Source: Myxococcota bacterium (GTDB lineage: Bacteria; Myxococcota; B64-G9). Taken from it: a stretch of 64,000 bases of DNA. Numbering within the stretch: position 1 is the stretch's first letter; the number at the start of each line of letters is the position of its first letter. Under the pieces are notes generated by a model. That model saw nothing but the letters and a program-made list of their open reading frames with translations. It did not search any database and was not told where the DNA came from. A program made the position numbers and the translations under genes. The DNA is taken from the NCBI GenBank assembly GCA_022710975.1, contig JAKLGA010000014.1, positions 62,001-126,000 on the forward strand. Direction: 5' to 3'. This document shows positions 33,435 to 41,507 of this stretch, piece by piece.

Positions 33435-34799
33435 ATGGGCGACAACGTCACCATCCGCGGCCGGGCCGGCGAGGGCAACACCTTCCTCACCACCGCCCAG
33501 GTGCTCCAGGGGCTGATCAAGCTGCTCGGCGCCGGCAAGGCGGTCGAGGCGGCCGACATCTACTCGCGCTGCCAGGAGGACCTCGGCTACCTGCTGGTCA
33601 ACAAGGTCGGCAAGGATCCGGCCCTGCTGCGCGGGCTGGCGAACATGTTCTTCCGCGCGCGGGCCTACGACAAGGCCGCCCTGTGCTGCGAGAACCTGGG
33701 CGAGTTCGCCAAGGCCGCCAGCCTGTACGAGCAGGACGACGACTACCAGAGCGCGGCCGAGATGTACGCCAAGGTGGAGAACTTCGAGAAGGCCGCCGAG
33801 ATGTTCGAGCGCAACCAGAACTTCAGCCAGGCGGCCGAGCTGTACCTCAAGGTGAAGAACTACGCCCGCGCGGCCGTGTGCTTCGAGCAGGCGGTGGATT
33901 ACTTCGTGGCCGGCAAGCTGTACCACGAGCTGGGTAAGTACCGGAAGTCGATGGAGCTGCTGCAGAAGGTGCAGGCCGGCCAGGAGAACTTCCAGACCGC
34001 CACCATCCTGGTCAGCGACATCCTGGCCCGCAACGGCTACGTGGATCTCGCCATCAAGAAGATCCTGAGCGTGATCAAGAGCCGCCCGGTCGACGCCGAG
34101 ACGGTCGAGCTCTACTACCACCTGGCCGGGATGCACGCCATGAAGGGCAACCTGGAGGTGGCGCGCAACGTCTACCAGCAGATCACCGTGTTCGACATCG
34201 CCTACAAGGACGTGGAGGACAAGATCAAGGAGATCGCCGAGGGCCGCGCGCCCGCGCCCATCGCCGGGCCCGCGCCGGCGGCGGTGGCCGACGAAGATCT
34301 GAGCGTGGACGTCGAGGTGGAGCCGATGCCCGGCGGGGGCGAGGCGCCCATCGTCAGCGTGATGGAGGGCTTCGACTTCCTGCAGAAGATCCCGCTGTTC
34401 GCCGACATGCCGCTCAACGAGATGAAGGCCTTCTACAACATCTGCGAGGAGCGCACCTTCCAGGCCGGCGAGCGCATCATCGAGCAGGGCCAGACCGGCA
34501 TGGCGCTGTACGTGCTGCGCGAGGGCAAGGTCGGGGTGGTGCGGGTGGAGGGCGCCCAGGCGGTCGAGGTGGCGGTGCTCAAGGCCGGCGACCACGTGGG
34601 CGAGATGTCGCTGGTCGACGAGGTGCCCACCTCGGCCCGGGTGGTGGCCAAGGAGAAGGTGGTCACCTTCGAGATCTCCCGCGACCGCTTCCTGCGCTTC
34701 CTGCAGGCCAACGACAAGTTCGCCGTGCGCGTCTACCGCGTGTTCGTGCGCACCCTCGCCCAGCGCCTGCGCGAGACCACGGCCAAGCTGGCCAAGTGA
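33435..34799 (+). CDS. TPR-like repeat protein with C-terminal cyclic-nucleotide-binding-type domain
   Basis: 454 residues, soluble. Residues ~20-270 are TPR-like helical pairs (repeated A-x2-Y/C-F/Y-E-x2, for example FEKAAEMFERN and ARAAVCFEQA). A Pro/Ala linker follows and then a CNB beta-barrel at about 310-430 (FADMPLNEMKAF, AGERIIEQGQTG, VLKAGDHVGEMSLVDEVPTSARVV). In canonical cAMP/cGMP sites the phosphate-binding cassette has GE-x-A/S-L followed by P-R; here Glu is kept but Arg is replaced by Thr (PTS), so nucleotide binding is doubtful. No kinase or DNA-binding domain is attached. The helical array probably scaffolds. It sits between the CoA-transferase genes and a WD40 lipoprotein. 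Confidence 0.8.
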   Translation: MGDNVTIRGRAGEGNTFLTTAQVLQGLIKLLGAGKAVEAADIYSRCQEDLGYLLVNKVGKDPALLRGLANMFFRARAYDKAALCCENLGEFAKAASLYEQDDDYQSAAEMYAKVENFEKAAEMFERNQNFSQAAELYLKVKNYARAAVCFEQAVDYFVAGKLYHELGKYRKSMELLQKVQAGQENFQTATILVSDILARNGYVDLAIKKILSVIKSRPVDAETVELYYHLAGMHAMKGNLEVARNVYQQITVFDIAYKDVEDKIKEIAEGRAPAPIAGPAPAAVADEDLSVDVEVEPMPGGGEAPIVSVMEGFDFLQKIPLFADMPLNEMKAFYNICEERTFQAGERIIEQGQTGMALYVLREGKVGVVRVEGAQAVEVAVLKAGDHVGEMSLVDEVPTSARVVAKEKVVTFEISRDRFLRFLQANDKFAVRVYRVFVRTLAQRLRETTAKLAK

Positions 34800-34819
34800 T
34801 CACCCCGAGGGGAGGAAGC

Positions 34820-35947
34820 ATGCTGTCGATTCGCACCGCCGGTCTGAGCCTGGCCCTGGCGGCCTGCGCGGTCCTGGTGTTCGGGGCCTGCAGCCCCAAG
34901 CTGCCCGAGGAGCCGGCCAAGCCCGACGCCGGGGCCAAGGCGGCCGACAAGCCCGCCCCGGCCAAGAACCCCTGGGAGGGCTGGAGCTTCGACGAGCTCG
35001 GCAAGCACGCCGGCGGGGCGCTGCACGTGGAGTTCTCCGCCGACGGCAAGCGGCTCGTGTCCACCGGCAAGGACAACCTGGTCAAGCTCTGGAGCATGCC
35101 CGACGGCAAGCTGGAGCGCGAGCTCAAGGGCCACGCCAAGCAGCCCGGCATGGCCACCTTCTCCCCCGACGGGGCGCTGGTCCTGTCCGTGTCCGCGGAC
35201 GAGACCGCGCGCGTGTGGGACGTGGCCACGGGCAAGGAGAAGGCGCTGCTCAAGGAGAAGCCGCCCAAGAAGAAGCTGACCCCCGAGGAGGAGGAGGCGC
35301 TGGCCAGCATCCCGCTCCCGGAGATGAACTGGGGCGCGTTCTCCCCCGACGGCCTCAGGGTGATCACCGCCGGCGACGACTTCGCGCTGAAGCTCTGGGA
35401 CTGGAAGAAGGGCGAGAAGCTGGCCGCCTACCAGGACGACGGCTGCCGCCAGCGCAAGGTGCTCAGGCGCCGGGACGGGCCGGGCTGGCTCAGCGCGGCC
35501 GGCTGCCTGGAGGACGGGGTCACCTACCTGCGCTTCTGGACCGAGGAGGGGCAGCTCCAGCAGAGCCGCGGCGATCAGGATCACGACGCGCACTACTTCG
35601 TCTACGACCGCCGGGGCAGCTTCCTGCTGGCCGCCGACGGCAGCCTGGCCATGTCGATCTACAGCGCCCAGGGCTCGTTCCTGAAGCGCGCCCTGGTGGG
35701 CACCTACCACTTCGGGCTGACCTTCGGGCCGGGCGACGACACGCTGCTCATCGGCACGGACCGGGGTGCGATCTACGTCTACCGCACCGACACCTGGACC
35801 CGGGTGGGCAAGCTCGATCTCGGCGCCAAGGTGGCGGTGGACGCGCTGGCGCTCTCCCCGGCCGACGACAGCCTGGTGGCGGCGCTGCGCGACGGCCGGG
35901 TGATCCGCTTCAAGGAGCCCGTGCGCCTGCCCGCGGACGGCAAGTAG
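34820..35947 (+). CDS. WD40-repeat lipoprotein
   Basis: 375 residues. A lipoprotein signal, MLSIRTAGLSLALAACAVLVFGAC, ends at the lipobox FGAC. A Lys/Pro/Ala linker follows (to ~50), then about six to seven WD40-like blades (for example VEFSADGKRLVSTGKDNLVKLW, ATFSPDGALVLS and ARVWD). The repeats should form one propeller displayed at the inner or outer membrane. GGGGAGG precedes the ATG at 34820, 20 bases after the CNB-TPR stop. It converges with the RCC1 gene (24 bases). Members of this architecture bind proteins; no activity is assigned. Confidence 0.83.
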   Translation: MLSIRTAGLSLALAACAVLVFGACSPKLPEEPAKPDAGAKAADKPAPAKNPWEGWSFDELGKHAGGALHVEFSADGKRLVSTGKDNLVKLWSMPDGKLERELKGHAKQPGMATFSPDGALVLSVSADETARVWDVATGKEKALLKEKPPKKKLTPEEEEALASIPLPEMNWGAFSPDGLRVITAGDDFALKLWDWKKGEKLAAYQDDGCRQRKVLRRRDGPGWLSAAGCLEDGVTYLRFWTEEGQLQQSRGDQDHDAHYFVYDRRGSFLLAADGSLAMSIYSAQGSFLKRALVGTYHFGLTFGPGDDTLLIGTDRGAIYVYRTDTWTRVGKLDLGAKVAVDALALSPADDSLVAALRDGRVIRFKEPVRLPADGK

Positions 35948-35971
35948 GTCCGCGCCCACCGCCGGCCGGCC

Positions 35972-38900
35972 TCACAGCGAGTCGAGGGAGACGGGGAACG
36001 GGGTGTCGTGGTTCTCCATGTCTCCGGTGCCGCCCTGGCCGCGATCGTTCGAGCCCCAGCAGTAGGCCTGCCCGCCGGCCGTCAGGCCGCACACGTGCCG
36101 GGTGCCCGCGAGCACCAGGGTGAAGGCCTCGTCCCCGTCGCCCAGAGGGGCCGGGTCGACCAGGACCGGCTGCGCCGCGCTGGTCTCCTGGTTGATCTGG
36201 CCCCAGCAGTACACCTGGCCCTGGGCGTTCAGGCTGCAGCTCGACCTGCCGCCCGCGGCGATCTGGACCATGGCCCGCGCCTCGGGCGGATCCACCCCGG
36301 AGAAGTCCACCCGCACCGGGCTGGGCTGGTCGTGGATGAGGGCATCGTCCCCGAGCTGGCCGTGCAGGTCGTAACCCCAGCACCACACCTCGCCCGCGGC
36401 GGTCAGCCCGCAGGTGTGCTCCCCGCCTGCGGCCACCTGGAGCCACGCCCCGGCCGGGGTCTGCGCGCCGAGCACGAGCGCGCCGGGCAGGGCGGTCCCC
36501 ATGGCGCTCACGCCGTTCCCCAGCCGGCCGAACTCCTGGTTGCCCCAGCACAGGACCTGGCCCCCCACGGCCAGGCCGCAGGTGTGGGTCAGGCCGGCGC
36601 TCAGGCCCCGCCAGCGGATCCCGGCGGCGGGCACCTCCACCGGCGCGGCCAGGGACGGAGCCGGCAGCTGGCCGGCCTGACCCCTGTCGTTCGACCCCCA
36701 GCAGAAGGCCAGGCCCGACTGCTTGGAGCCGCAGGCGTGATCGAAGCCCGCGGCCAGGCCCAGCCAGCCGTCGCCCTGCAGCGGTGCGCCGGCCTGATCC
36801 TGGTTCCCGCCGGCGCTGCCGGTCCCCAGCTGGCCCTTGTCGTTCGCGCCGAAGCACGTGGCCCGGCCGCTCCCGGAGAGCGCGCAGGTGAAGAGCCCGC
36901 CCGCGACCAGCGCGACCAGGGCGCGATCGGCCTCCTGGGCGATGTCCGCGACGACGATGGCTTGCGGGCTGAGCTTGTCGTCCCGCTCGGCGCCCAGCCC
37001 GAGCTGGCCGGCGCTGCCCACCCCCCAGCACAGGGCGCGCCCCGCGGCCGTGAGCCCGCAGGTGTGATCGCCGCCGGGCGCGAGCGCGATCAGCGCCCGG
37101 ACAGGCTCCGCCTCGGGGGACAGGCTCACGGCCACCGGGGACTGGGCGTCCGCGCTGGTCGCGTCGCCGTCCCCGAGCTGGCCGTGCCGGTCGCTCCCCC
37201 AGCAGAACACCCGGCCGCGCGCGTCCAGGGCGCAGGTGTGGGCGATCCCCGCGGCGAGCGCCTTCAGGGGCCAGCGCTGGCTGTCGCTGGTGAGCAGGAT
37301 CCCCGCGGGCACGTGGCCGCCGCCCGCAGGCCCGTTGCCCAGCAGGCCCGCGTGCACACCCTCGAGCAGGCCACCGGTCCCGAAGTCGAGCTCGTCCGCC
37401 CCCCAGCACACGACCAGGCCGTTGGCCCCGAGCAGGCAAGTGTGGACGAGGCCCGCGGCCAGGCGCGCGGGCGCGGGCACGCCACCGAGGGCCAGGGCCT
37501 GCGGCGGAGCCACGGGATCGGTGTCGCTGGCGAGCCCGCACTGGCCCGCGCCGTTCCCGCCCCAGCAATGCACCCGCCCCTGGTCGTCCAGGGCGCAGGT
37601 GTGATCCTCGCCCGCGGCCAGGTCCACGACCGCGACCCCAGTCAGGCTCCCCAGGAGCTCCACGGGTGCGGGCGAGCCGTTGGCCGCGCCCGTGCCGCAG
37701 GAGAAGCCCTCCGTGCTCCCGAGCTGCCCGAACTCGTGGCTGCCCCAGCAGGCCACCCGGCCCGAGGCGGTGAGGGCGCAGGCGTGCCTGGTGCCGACCT
37801 CGACCCGGACCAGCGTGGCGTCGGCCCAACCCAGGCTCGCCATGTCCACCCGCTCCGCCCCGCTCCTGGCCGTGCAGTCGCTCTGGCCGAGCTCGCCCGC
37901 GCCGAGCTGACCCTCGCCGTTCCGCCCCCAGCACCACGCCTCGCCAGCCGCGGACAGCCCGCAGGTGGTGTCCCCGCCCGCGGCGAGCTGCTTGATCGGG
38001 GGCAAGGGGGTGTCGGCCGCGGTGCGCACCAGGAGCGTCGGGCGGGTCCGCCGCGCGTCCGCCGAGCGATCCCCGAGCTGGTTGGAGTCGTTGTCGCCCC
38101 AGCACACGACCTGGCCGCCGGCCAGCAGGCCGCAGGTGTGCCGCCAGCCGGCCGCGAGCTGCCGGAACCCCTTGTCGGGCAGGGAGAGCTGGCTCGTGTC
38201 GACCCGCACCGGCACGGGGCTGAGCGCCTCCGGGTCGACGCCTAGCTGGCCCTCCTGGCCCCGGCCCCAGCACCAGGCCCGACCCCGGGCGTCGAGGCCG
38301 CAGGTGTGGGCCGCGCCCGCGACGAGCCCGACGAGCACGGGCCCCTCGCCGCACCTGGCGCCGCCCGCCGACTCGAAGCACGTCCGGCCGTCGGCCGGGC
38401 AGTTGAGCGTGATGTCCCAGCGGGTGCAGCTCCCGCCCACCGCCAGGCAGGTCTCGACGTCCGCACCCTGGCAGCGGGTGAAGCCTGCCTCGCATTCGTG
38501 GGTGCAAGCCTCGCACTGGCCCGAGGCCTCGTTGCAGGCCGTGTCGACCACCTGGCACGTCCCGCACGAGCCGCCGCAGCCGTCGGGCCCGCACTCCTTG
38601 GCGCCGCAGTCCGGGGCACACGGCTCGCACTGGTCGCTGGCGCCACAGATCTCGGGCGCGGTGCACGTCCCGCACGAGCCGCCACAGCCATCGTCCCCGC
38701 ACTCCTTGCCGCTGCAGTCCGGGGCGCAGGCGCACTGACCGCCCGCGTCGCAGGTCTCGGGCGCGGTGCACGTCCCGCACGAACCCCCGCAGCCGTCGGC
38801 CCCGCACGCCCGGCCCGCGCAGGAGGCCACGCACTGGGCGGAGCAGCGCCGGGTCTGCGTGTTGCAGGTGAGCCCGTCCTGGCAGCTGCCGTTCCCGAAG

Positions 38901-38998
38901 CACGGTTCCCCTTCGCCACCCAGGGCGGGCAGGCGGTCGCAGCCCGCGGCCAGGAGCGCGGCCAGCGCGATCGAACCCGCGAGGAGATCGCAGCGCAT
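35972..38998 (-). CDS. RCC1-repeat (beta-propeller) lipoprotein with Cys-rich N-terminus
   Basis: 1008 residues. The signal MRCDLLAGSIALAALLAAGC has lipobox AAGC. The next ~200 residues have three near-identical Cys-rich modules (C-x-P-D/E...CG-DGCGGSCGTC). Then 14 RCC1-type repeats follow, each with the CxLxxxGxxxCWG signature (for example HTCGLDARGRAWCWG and HTCGLLAGGQVVCWG). In one repeat CWG reads CFG. Fourteen blades suffice for two seven-bladed propellers. RCC1 propellers bind nucleosomes or proteins in eukaryotes; secreted bacterial versions are of unknown role. The gene starts one base after the stop of the upstream CsgG-like gene, so they are translationally coupled. Confidence 0.9.
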   Translation of the reverse strand: MRCDLLAGSIALAALLAAGCDRLPALGGEGEPCFGNGSCQDGLTCNTQTRRCSAQCVASCAGRACGADGCGGSCGTCTAPETCDAGGQCACAPDCSGKECGDDGCGGSCGTCTAPEICGASDQCEPCAPDCGAKECGPDGCGGSCGTCQVVDTACNEASGQCEACTHECEAGFTRCQGADVETCLAVGGSCTRWDITLNCPADGRTCFESAGGARCGEGPVLVGLVAGAAHTCGLDARGRAWCWGRGQEGQLGVDPEALSPVPVRVDTSQLSLPDKGFRQLAAGWRHTCGLLAGGQVVCWGDNDSNQLGDRSADARRTRPTLLVRTAADTPLPPIKQLAAGGDTTCGLSAAGEAWCWGRNGEGQLGAGELGQSDCTARSGAERVDMASLGWADATLVRVEVGTRHACALTASGRVACWGSHEFGQLGSTEGFSCGTGAANGSPAPVELLGSLTGVAVVDLAAGEDHTCALDDQGRVHCWGGNGAGQCGLASDTDPVAPPQALALGGVPAPARLAAGLVHTCLLGANGLVVCWGADELDFGTGGLLEGVHAGLLGNGPAGGGHVPAGILLTSDSQRWPLKALAAGIAHTCALDARGRVFCWGSDRHGQLGDGDATSADAQSPVAVSLSPEAEPVRALIALAPGGDHTCGLTAAGRALCWGVGSAGQLGLGAERDDKLSPQAIVVADIAQEADRALVALVAGGLFTCALSGSGRATCFGANDKGQLGTGSAGGNQDQAGAPLQGDGWLGLAAGFDHACGSKQSGLAFCWGSNDRGQAGQLPAPSLAAPVEVPAAGIRWRGLSAGLTHTCGLAVGGQVLCWGNQEFGRLGNGVSAMGTALPGALVLGAQTPAGAWLQVAAGGEHTCGLTAAGEVWCWGYDLHGQLGDDALIHDQPSPVRVDFSGVDPPEARAMVQIAAGGRSSCSLNAQGQVYCWGQINQETSAAQPVLVDPAPLGDGDEAFTLVLAGTRHVCGLTAGGQAYCWGSNDRGQGGTGDMENHDTPFPVSLDSL

Positions 38999-38999
38999 G

Positions 39000-39878
39000 T
39001 CAGAACCTCCCGCCCAGGCCCAGGCTGAACCCCTGCCCGTCGGGGGTGGGCCCGCCGAGCGCGCTCACCGCGGGCGGCGCGTCGTCCGCGGCGGCCAGGA
39101 TCCACAGCACCGCGCCGGTGATCATCAGGGCCCCACCCACCCCGAAGCCCGCGTAGGCCACCCCGTTCCAGGTGCGGTGGCGGGACGCGTCGCTGTCGCT
39201 GCCCGAGTACTCCCAGTCGTCCGCGGCAACCTCGGCCTGCCAGAAGCCCACTCCGCCCAGGGCCACCAGCCCCAGGCCGGTCCAGAACGTCACGTGCCCC
39301 CAGGTCAGGCGCCAGTCGGCCGGGGCGGGGGGCGCGGCGCCCTCCACCTGGGCGCCCGCGGGCGCGGCCGCGCCGCCGCCCATCTCGGCCCGGGCCCTGG
39401 AGAGCATGGCCCGGGCGTGCTCCTTGAGCGCGTCGATGAGCGCGGCCTCGCCGCCCTCCACCTTGGGCGACACGCTGGAGGCCACCCGCACGGCCGGGGC
39501 GTCGATGAGCTTCAGGTTCAGCAGGTACACCTCGCCGAACTTGGACACGTTCCCCGCCAGCACCCAGCGCACCCCGAGCGCGCCGCCGATCTCGGCCATG
39601 CAGGAGGTCTCGGTGCAGCCGCCGGCCTGCAGGCGTTTCTCCTCCACGCCGAGGACGGTGCGGATGTCGGCCTGGCCGATGACCCGGAAGCCGCCCAGGT
39701 CGCGCACCTCGCTGGCGAGGAGATCCGCCAGCGCCTCCACCTGCTCCGGGGTCACCCCACCCTTGGAGCTGAACTCCATGATGGCGACCGCGATCTCCTC
39801 GGCCCCGCGGCCTGGCCGCGGGGCGGCGGTCGCGAGCAGGGCGAGCGCCAGCAGGCAGCGGAACGTGTGAGCACGCAT
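39000..39878 (-). CDS. CsgG/curli-transport-like envelope protein with C-terminal membrane segments
   Basis: 292 residues. A cleavable signal peptide (MRAHTFRCLLALALLATAA) precedes an alpha/beta domain (~28-165) that begins EIAVAIMEFSSKG and includes CTETSCMAEIGGALGVRWVLAGNV, reminiscent of CsgG/FlgO-like envelope proteins. The C-terminal half has two hydrophobic segments (FWTGLGLVALGGVGFW at ~200 and GVAYAGFGVGGALMITGAVLWILAAA near 245). The conserved Cys pair before E-I/L-G is shared with the gene at 58340-59317. It is coupled to the RCC1 lipoprotein and follows the zinc-ribbon gene by 22 bases, within the long minus-strand run that includes the glycyl radical enzyme. The exact function is unknown. 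Confidence 0.7.
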   Translation of the reverse strand: MRAHTFRCLLALALLATAAPRPGRGAEEIAVAIMEFSSKGGVTPEQVEALADLLASEVRDLGGFRVIGQADIRTVLGVEEKRLQAGGCTETSCMAEIGGALGVRWVLAGNVSKFGEVYLLNLKLIDAPAVRVASSVSPKVEGGEAALIDALKEHARAMLSRARAEMGGGAAAPAGAQVEGAAPPAPADWRLTWGHVTFWTGLGLVALGGVGFWQAEVAADDWEYSGSDSDASRHRTWNGVAYAGFGVGGALMITGAVLWILAAADDAPPAVSALGGPTPDGQGFSLGLGGRF

Positions 39879-39900
39879 GAGGCCCCCTTTTCGGGCCGGC

Positions 39901-40557
39901 TCAGCCGGCCTTGGCGCCGCACTCGCCGCAGAACTTCTTGCCCGGCTCGAGCCTGGCGCCGCACTCGCCGCAGTGCTTGGCCTCCGCGATCTTGGCCCCG
40001 CACTCCAGGCAGAACTTGGTCTTCTTGGCCAGCGCCGCGCCGCAGGAGGGGCAGGAGGCGGTCACGCCCTCCCGCCAGGACTCCTCCTTGAGCATCTCGC
40101 GGTCCTCCTCGGCCACCTTGGAGTGGGCCCAGATCTCCTCCTGGGTGCGGGCGGACTGGGCCGCGGCCATCTCCACCGCGAGGTCGGGCGCGCACTGCTT
40201 GCACAGGCCCTTCTTGGTGTTCCAGCACTTCTGCTTGCACACCCAGCCCGAGCAGCGCGGGCACTGGACGAACTCGGGCCGCAGCTTCTCCACCGCGCGC
40301 TTGAAGGCGGCGTCGCGGGCCTGCTGCCACTTGGCCGAGCGCACCCGCTCACCCACGTCGGCCGCCTGGCCGAACAGGCCGCCGAAGAGCGAAGAGGCGG
40401 CCTCCAGCACGCCCGCCACCTGGGCCGCGCCGAAGGCCTCGAAGGCCGTGCGGTGACCCGTGCCGCAGCGATCGCAGCAGAACTCGAACTGGAAGCCCTT
40501 GTCGGTGCACTGATCGTGGTAGTTGCGGGTGAACTGGATGGTGTCGTCTTCCGCCAT
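39901..40557 (-). CDS. Zinc-ribbon protein downstream of the glycyl-radical activase
   Basis: 218 residues, soluble, family not recognised. It has an N-terminal Cys knuckle (CCDRCGTGH), a helical middle, a central cluster (CPRCSGWVCKQKCW...CKQC) and three C-terminal CxxC ribbons (CPSCG, CLECG, CGECGARLEPGKKFCGECG), so four to five zinc or iron sites are likely. It begins 13 bases after the activase stop and ends 22 bases before the CsgG-like gene. Tandem zinc-ribbon proteins of this kind often act as adaptors to membranes or proteases. Whether it serves the neighbouring radical enzyme is unknown. Confidence 0.7.
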   Translation of the reverse strand: MAEDDTIQFTRNYHDQCTDKGFQFEFCCDRCGTGHRTAFEAFGAAQVAGVLEAASSLFGGLFGQAADVGERVRSAKWQQARDAAFKRAVEKLRPEFVQCPRCSGWVCKQKCWNTKKGLCKQCAPDLAVEMAAAQSARTQEEIWAHSKVAEEDREMLKEESWREGVTASCPSCGAALAKKTKFCLECGAKIAEAKHCGECGARLEPGKKFCGECGAKAG

Positions 40558-40570
40558 GGCGGGACCTCCT

Positions 40571-41491
40571 CTAGGGCAGGCATTCTAGCTCGCGTTCATC
40601 CTCCAGCGCGAGCCCCTCCGCGCGGACGATCGCCCGGCAGCGGTCCAGCTCGGCCGGGGCCTGGAAGCCGGCGGGCAGCTCATCGCCCGCGAGCCCCAGG
40701 GCCCGCCGCTTCTCCCGGACGAGTGGGTTGTAGGGCACGAGCCGCAGGCGCGTGAGCCCGCGGGCGCGCAGCAGGCCGGCCAGGCCGCGCAGGTTGGCTT
40801 CTCCATCCGTGAGCCCGGGCACCAGCGGGGTGCGCACCGCGAGCGCCGGGGCCCCGGCGGCCAGCAGGCGATCCAGGTTCGCCAGGATGAGCTCCGGCCC
40901 CACCCCGATCAGGCGCAGGTGCTCGCGCGGGTCGGCCAGCTTGAGATCGAAGAAGATCGCGTCCAGGTGGGGCAGCAGGTGCTCGGCGAAGGGCGCCCAG
41001 GGGAAGTGGCCGGCCGTCTCCAGCAGCACGTGCACGCCCTGCGCTCGCAGCCGCGCGGCCAGGCGGCCGAGCGGCCGGGGGACGAGCCCGGGCTCCCCTC
41101 CCGACAGGGTCACCCCGCCGCCCGAGCGGCGGAAGAAGGGCGCGTCCAGGAGCAGGCGCTCGGCCAGCGCCTCGACCTCGAGCGGCGCGCCCACCACCCG
41201 CCGGGCCGCGGCCGGGCAGGCCAGCGCGCACGCGCCGCAGGCCCGGCAGCCCGGGCCGGGCTCGGCCCGCCGCTCGCCGCGGGGGCAGGCGCGCCGGCAG
41301 GCCCCGCAGCCCAGGCACCGCTCGGGCCGCAGCTGCAGCTCGGGCCGGGCCTCTCGCGCCTCGGGGTTGTGGCACCAGGCGCAGCGCAGGCCGCAGCCCT
41401 TGACGAACACGGTGGTGCGGATGCCCGGGCCGTCGTCCAGGCTGTTCTCCCGCACGTCGGCCAGCAGGGCCTGGCGCTCCGCGGCGCGCAT
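40571..41491 (-). CDS. Glycyl-radical enzyme activating protein (radical SAM, PflA-like)
   Basis: About 306 residues. The radical-SAM cluster motif CxxxCxxC is in GCGLRCAWCHNPE (residues ~34-41). Two ferredoxin-type [4Fe-4S] sets follow (CLGCGACRRACP and CRACGACALACP), as in activases of glycerol dehydratase or benzylsuccinate synthase type rather than E. coli PflA. TLSGGEPG and VPYNPL are conserved SAM-domain elements. The enzyme cleaves AdoMet and abstracts the Gly H of its partner. Start is ATG 41491; a GTG one codon upstream is equally possible. The partner glycyl radical enzyme ends 16 bases upstream. Confidence 0.9.
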   Translation of the reverse strand: MRAAERQALLADVRENSLDDGPGIRTTVFVKGCGLRCAWCHNPEAREARPELQLRPERCLGCGACRRACPRGERRAEPGPGCRACGACALACPAAARRVVGAPLEVEALAERLLLDAPFFRRSGGGVTLSGGEPGLVPRPLGRLAARLRAQGVHVLLETAGHFPWAPFAEHLLPHLDAIFFDLKLADPREHLRLIGVGPELILANLDRLLAAGAPALAVRTPLVPGLTDGEANLRGLAGLLRARGLTRLRLVPYNPLVREKRRALGLAGDELPAGFQAPAELDRCRAIVRAEGLALEDERELECLP

Positions 41492-41507
41492 CACCCGCCA
41501 CCCCCGC

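Noticed and set aside
35972-38998. Nucleosome-type RCC1 exchange factor
   Set aside because: The repeats follow a lipoprotein signal and Cys-rich modules, so a surface location makes a Ran-like exchange function implausible.
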